DNA of 64,000 nt from Vibrio orientalis CIP 102891 = ATCC 33934 (GTDB taxonomy: Bacteria; Pseudomonadota; Gammaproteobacteria; Enterobacterales; Vibrionaceae): contig NZ_ACZV01000005.1 in the NCBI RefSeq assembly GCF_000176235.1, positions 434,001 through 498,000 of the forward strand, given 5' to 3'. The translations under genes and the position numbers were made by a program. Numbering within the stretch: the stretch's first letter is position 1; each line of letters begins with the position of its first letter. A model generated the notes under the pieces. It worked only from the letters and a program-made list of their open reading frames with translations, was not told the origin of the DNA and did not search any database. This document shows positions 61,552 to 64,000 of the stretch, piece after piece.

Positions 61552-62556
61552 ATGATTGAAGCGGATCGCTTAATTGCGCCAGACAATACAGTATATAAAG
61601 AAGAAGATGTTATCGATCGCGCGATTCGTCCTAAAAAGCTCGACGACTATAAAGGTCAAGATCATGTCCGTGGTCAGATGGAAATCTTCATCAAAGCTGC
61701 GCAACTGCGTAATGAAGCATTAGATCATCTGCTGATTTTTGGTCCTCCTGGTTTAGGTAAAACGACATTGGCAAACATCGTTGCCAACGAAATGGACGTT
61801 AACATCCGTACCACTTCTGGTCCTGTGCTGGAAAAAGCGGGCGATCTTGCTGCGTTGCTCACCAACCTTGAAGAAAACGATGTCCTCTTTATTGACGAAA
61901 TTCACCGTCTTAGCCCAATGGTTGAAGAGGTACTTTATCCAGCAATGGAAGATTACCAACTTGATATCATGATTGGTGAGGGTCCGGCTGCACGTTCAAT
62001 CAAAATCGATTTACCGCCTTTTACCTTAATTGGTGCGACAACGCGCGCGGGTTCATTGACGTCACCGCTGCGTGACCGATTTGGTATTACTCAGCGTTTG
62101 GAATACTACAAGATCCCTGATCTGCAAAACATCGTACAGCGCAGCGCTGATTGCTTAGGTCTCTCAATGGAATCTGAGGGTGCACTCGAAGTTGCAAGGC
62201 GAGCACGTGGTACACCGCGTATTGCAAACCGATTACTACGCCGTGTGCGAGATTACGCGGAAGTGAAGGGTAATGGTCATATCTGTGCAGAGGTTGCCGA
62301 CAAGGCGCTAAACATGCTGGATGTCGATGCACAAGGCTTTGACTACATGGATAGAAAACTACTCCTTGCGATTATGGAGAAATTTGGTGGTGGCCCTGTG
62401 GGGATCGATAACATGGCTGCGGCCATCGGTGAGGAAAAAGACACCATTGAGGATGTCCTTGAACCTTATTTGATTCAGCAAGGTTATTTACAGCGCACGC
62501 CGAGAGGTCGAATCGCAACGGATCGAGCCTATCTTCATTTCGGAATTGAAAAATAA
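61552..62556 (+). CDS. ruvB: Holliday junction branch migration helicase RuvB
   Basis: RuvB is the hexameric AAA+ motor for branch migration. The 334 residues have Walker A GPPGLGKT (64-71), Walker [12 protein letters not shown], the sensor-1 block [20 protein letters not shown] and a C-terminal winged helix ending [20 protein letters not shown]. It is the last gene of the ruv run and is followed by a terminator. Confidence 0.99.
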   Translation: MIEADRLIAPDNTVYKEEDVIDRAIRPKKLDDYKGQDHVRGQMEIFIKAAQLRNEALDHLLIFGPPGLGKTTLANIVANEMDVNIRTTSGPVLEKAGDLAALLTNLEENDVLFIDEIHRLSPMVEEVLYPAMEDYQLDIMIGEGPAARSIKIDLPPFTLIGATTRAGSLTSPLRDRFGITQRLEYYKIPDLQNIVQRSADCLGLSMESEGALEVARRARGTPRIANRLLRRVRDYAEVKGNGHICAEVADKALNMLDVDAQGFDYMDRKLLLAIMEKFGGGPVGIDNMAAAIGEEKDTIEDVLEPYLIQQGYLQRTPRGRIATDRAYLHFGIEK

Positions 62557-62565
62557 GTTTTCATA

Positions 62566-62592
62566 AGCCTGCTAAAAATAGCAGGCTTTTTT
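62566..62592 (+). terminator. Rho-independent terminator after ruvB
   Basis: AGCCTGC / GCAGGCT with an 8-nt loop is followed by a T run, ten bases after ruvB. Confidence 0.88.
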
Positions 62593-62597
62593 ATTTG

Positions 62598-62611
62598 GTG
62601 ATCTAGATCAC
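62598..62611. promoter_or_regulatory. CRP-like palindrome upstream of cydA
   Basis: GTGATCTAGATCAC is a perfect palindrome with the GTGA-N6-TCAC core of CRP/FNR-family sites. It lies ~405 bases before cydA and close to the ruvB terminator. Confidence 0.5.
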
Positions 62612-62736
62612 GGTGATAATATTTATTTACTACTTAATAGGTAATTTAATTGAGTGACTTGTTAAGTGCTTGTTTTGCATAAATAGTAATCCAAACTCTG
62701 CTATAACTCGTACGTAACAAAAGCGGTGTATTTTGC

Positions 62737-62750
62737 TTGATATAGATCAA
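62737..62750. promoter_or_regulatory. FNR box 1 upstream of cydA
   Basis: TTGATATAGATCAA matches the FNR consensus TTGAT-N4-ATCAA at every fixed position. Confidence 0.8.
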
Positions 62751-62786
62751 GTTGACGAAAATCTAAACAAAAATGCCGCACAAAAG

Positions 62787-62800
62787 TTGATACAAATCAA
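62787..62800. promoter_or_regulatory. FNR box 2 upstream of cydA
   Basis: TTGATACAAATCAA is a second perfect FNR consensus match, centred exactly 50 bases after the first. Confidence 0.8.
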
Positions 62801-63016
62801 AGCGAACTCTGCCTATAAACCTTTTGAAACAACCTGTTTTTAGCAGTAATATTAGCGCCAGCTATATTAGCTGATGCTTAACAATTAACTAACCGTTACG
62901 GTACATTTTTGCAACAGTATGCTGTTATTTGATAACAAATCTAAATATTGAATAACGACTGTTTATGCTGGCATGGATGTAAAAAAAGTGTCTTCAGCCG
63001 ACACATAGGAGTAATC
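62801..63016 (+). promoter_or_regulatory. cydA leader and promoter-proximal region
   Basis: AT-rich DNA runs from the second FNR box to the cydA ATG and ends in the ribosome site AGGAGT. ArcA control is expected for cyd operons, but I could not fix a TTAACA-type site with confidence; TTAACAATTAACTAACC near 62879 is the best candidate. Confidence 0.4.
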
Positions 63017-64000
63017 ATGATCGATGTTGTTGATTTATCGCGGTTGCAGTTTGCACTGACTGCGATGTATCACTTCCTCTTCGTACCTTTGACTCTAGGT
63101 ATGGCATTCCTACTTGCCATTATGGAATCTTTGTACGTAATGACGGACAAGCAAATCTATAAGGACATGACCAAGTTCTGGGGTAAGCTTTTCGGTATTA
63201 ACTTTGCACTTGGTGTGGCGACCGGCCTAACCATGGAATTCCAGTTTGGTACTAACTGGTCATACTATTCGCATTACGTTGGTGATATTTTCGGTGCGCC
63301 CTTGGCGATTGAAGCCCTTGTTGCCTTCTTCTTAGAGTCTACCTTCGTAGGTCTATTCTTCTTTGGTTGGGATCGTCTATCGAAACGTCAACACTTAGTG
63401 GTTACGTGGTTGGTTGCTCTTGGCTCTAACTTCTCTGCACTATGGATTCTTGTCGCAAACGGCTGGATGCAAAACCCAGTTGGCGCAGAATTTAACTTCG
63501 AAACCATGCGTATGGAAATGGTGAGCTTTGCTGAAGTGGTACTAAACCCAGTAGCTCAGGTTAAATTCGTCCACACGGTAGCATCGGGCTACACGACAGG
63601 CGCAATGTTTATTCTAGGCATCAGTTCATACTACCTATTGAAAGGTCGTGACATTGCATTCGCTCGTCGTTCATTTGCCATTGCTGCCTCTTTCGGTATG
63701 GCGGCTATCTTATCGGTAATCGTACTTGGCGATGAGTCTGGTTACGAGCTAGGGGAAGTTCAGAAAGTGAAGCTAGCTGCTGTTGAAGCAGAATGGCACA
63801 CTGAACCAGCACCGGCGGCATTTACGTTGTTCGGTCTACCAAACCAAGAAACCATGGACACTGACTACGCGATTAAGATCCCTTACGTAATGGGTATTAT
63901 TGCAACGCGTTCACTGGATGAGCAAGTAACAGGTCTACGTGATCTACGTGACGAGCACGTTGATCGTATCCGCACGGGTATGTACGCGTACGAACTGCTT
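63017..64000 (+). CDS. cydA: Cytochrome bd ubiquinol oxidase subunit I (5' part)
   Basis: CydA is the heme-bearing catalytic subunit of the high-affinity oxidase cytochrome bd. The first 328 codons are present and the gene runs off the window. Family hallmarks are [18 protein letters not shown] with the heme-ligand His, [40 protein letters not shown] and [14 protein letters not shown] with a second heme-ligand His. AGGAGT precedes the ATG. Two perfect FNR boxes upstream indicate oxygen control. Confidence 0.97.
   Translation, partial: MIDVVDLSRLQFALTAMYHFLFVPLTLGMAFLLAIMESLYVMTDKQIYKDMTKFWGKLFGINFALGVATGLTMEFQFGTNWSYYSHYVGDIFGAPLAIEALVAFFLESTFVGLFFFGWDRLSKRQHLVVTWLVALGSNFSALWILVANGWMQNPVGAEFNFETMRMEMVSFAEVVLNPVAQVKFVHTVASGYTTGAMFILGISSYYLLKGRDIAFARRSFAIAASFGMAAILSVIVLGDESGYELGEVQKVKLAAVEAEWHTEPAPAAFTLFGLPNQETMDTDYAIKIPYVMGIIATRSLDEQVTGLRDLRDEHVDRIRTGMYAYELL

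Overview
The window looks like chromosomal DNA of a Vibrio-type gammaproteobacterium. The evidence is MukBEF in place of canonical SMC, a monomeric isocitrate dehydrogenase, the TorECA TMAO respiratory set, TfoY behind a cyclic-di-GMP riboswitch, and the gene order glgC-glgA ... tfoY-purR-torD/torR-elyC-cmoM-mukFEB. The species cannot be named from sequence alone. I saw no rRNA, tRNA, CRISPR array, prophage or complete insertion sequence. Almost every gene is core genome.

Layout. 0-9.5 kb: cysS, tdk, infA, bpt, aat, a glycine-zipper envelope protein, aroA, yciN and topA. 9.7-17.5 kb: a membrane protein with a degenerate GGDEF domain, glgC-glgA, an alpha/beta hydrolase, a TVP38-family/DUF2007 gene pair, and tfoY preceded by a c-di-GMP-I riboswitch. 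17.5-28.6 kb: purR, torD and divergent torR, elyC, and the cmoM-mukF-mukE-mukB operon. 28.7-35 kb: an ATP-grasp / inactive transglutaminase / retropepsin triad, then cmoB, cmoA and a DUF72 gene. 35.3-45.5 kb: aspS, a ~1 kb tandem array of eight long imperfect palindromes, rluE, icd, cspD, clpS-clpA and a DUF218 gene. 45.5-50.6 kb: an SDR/LysR unit divergent from a PACE efflux gene, a TIGR02647 gene, focA and a fetB without fetA. 51-55 kb: torE-torC-torA. 55-64 kb: a periplasmic solute-binding protein, a porin, a sulfotransferase, a GH36 alpha-galactosidase, ruvC - small Cys-rich gene - ruvA - ruvB, and the 5' part of cydA behind two perfect FNR boxes.

How the genes work together. Bpt and Aat add N-terminal leucine/phenylalanine and ClpS-ClpA recognises those ends, so the N-degron pathway is present apart from ClpP. 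CmoA, CmoB and CmoM together make and methylate the wobble cmo5U of tRNA. TorD, TorR and TorECA form a TMAO respiration module split by ~31 kb, with TorR-box-like decamers at both parts. GlgC and GlgA make glycogen. RuvABC process Holliday junctions. MukBEF condenses the chromosome.

The least explained material is the tandem palindrome array at 37.15-38.12 kb, the three-gene ATP-grasp/7TM-transglutaminase/retropepsin operon, the orphan fetB, the small Cys-rich protein inside the ruv cluster, and the structured leader of glgC. All similarity calls come from reading motifs and recalled family sequences; no database search was run.
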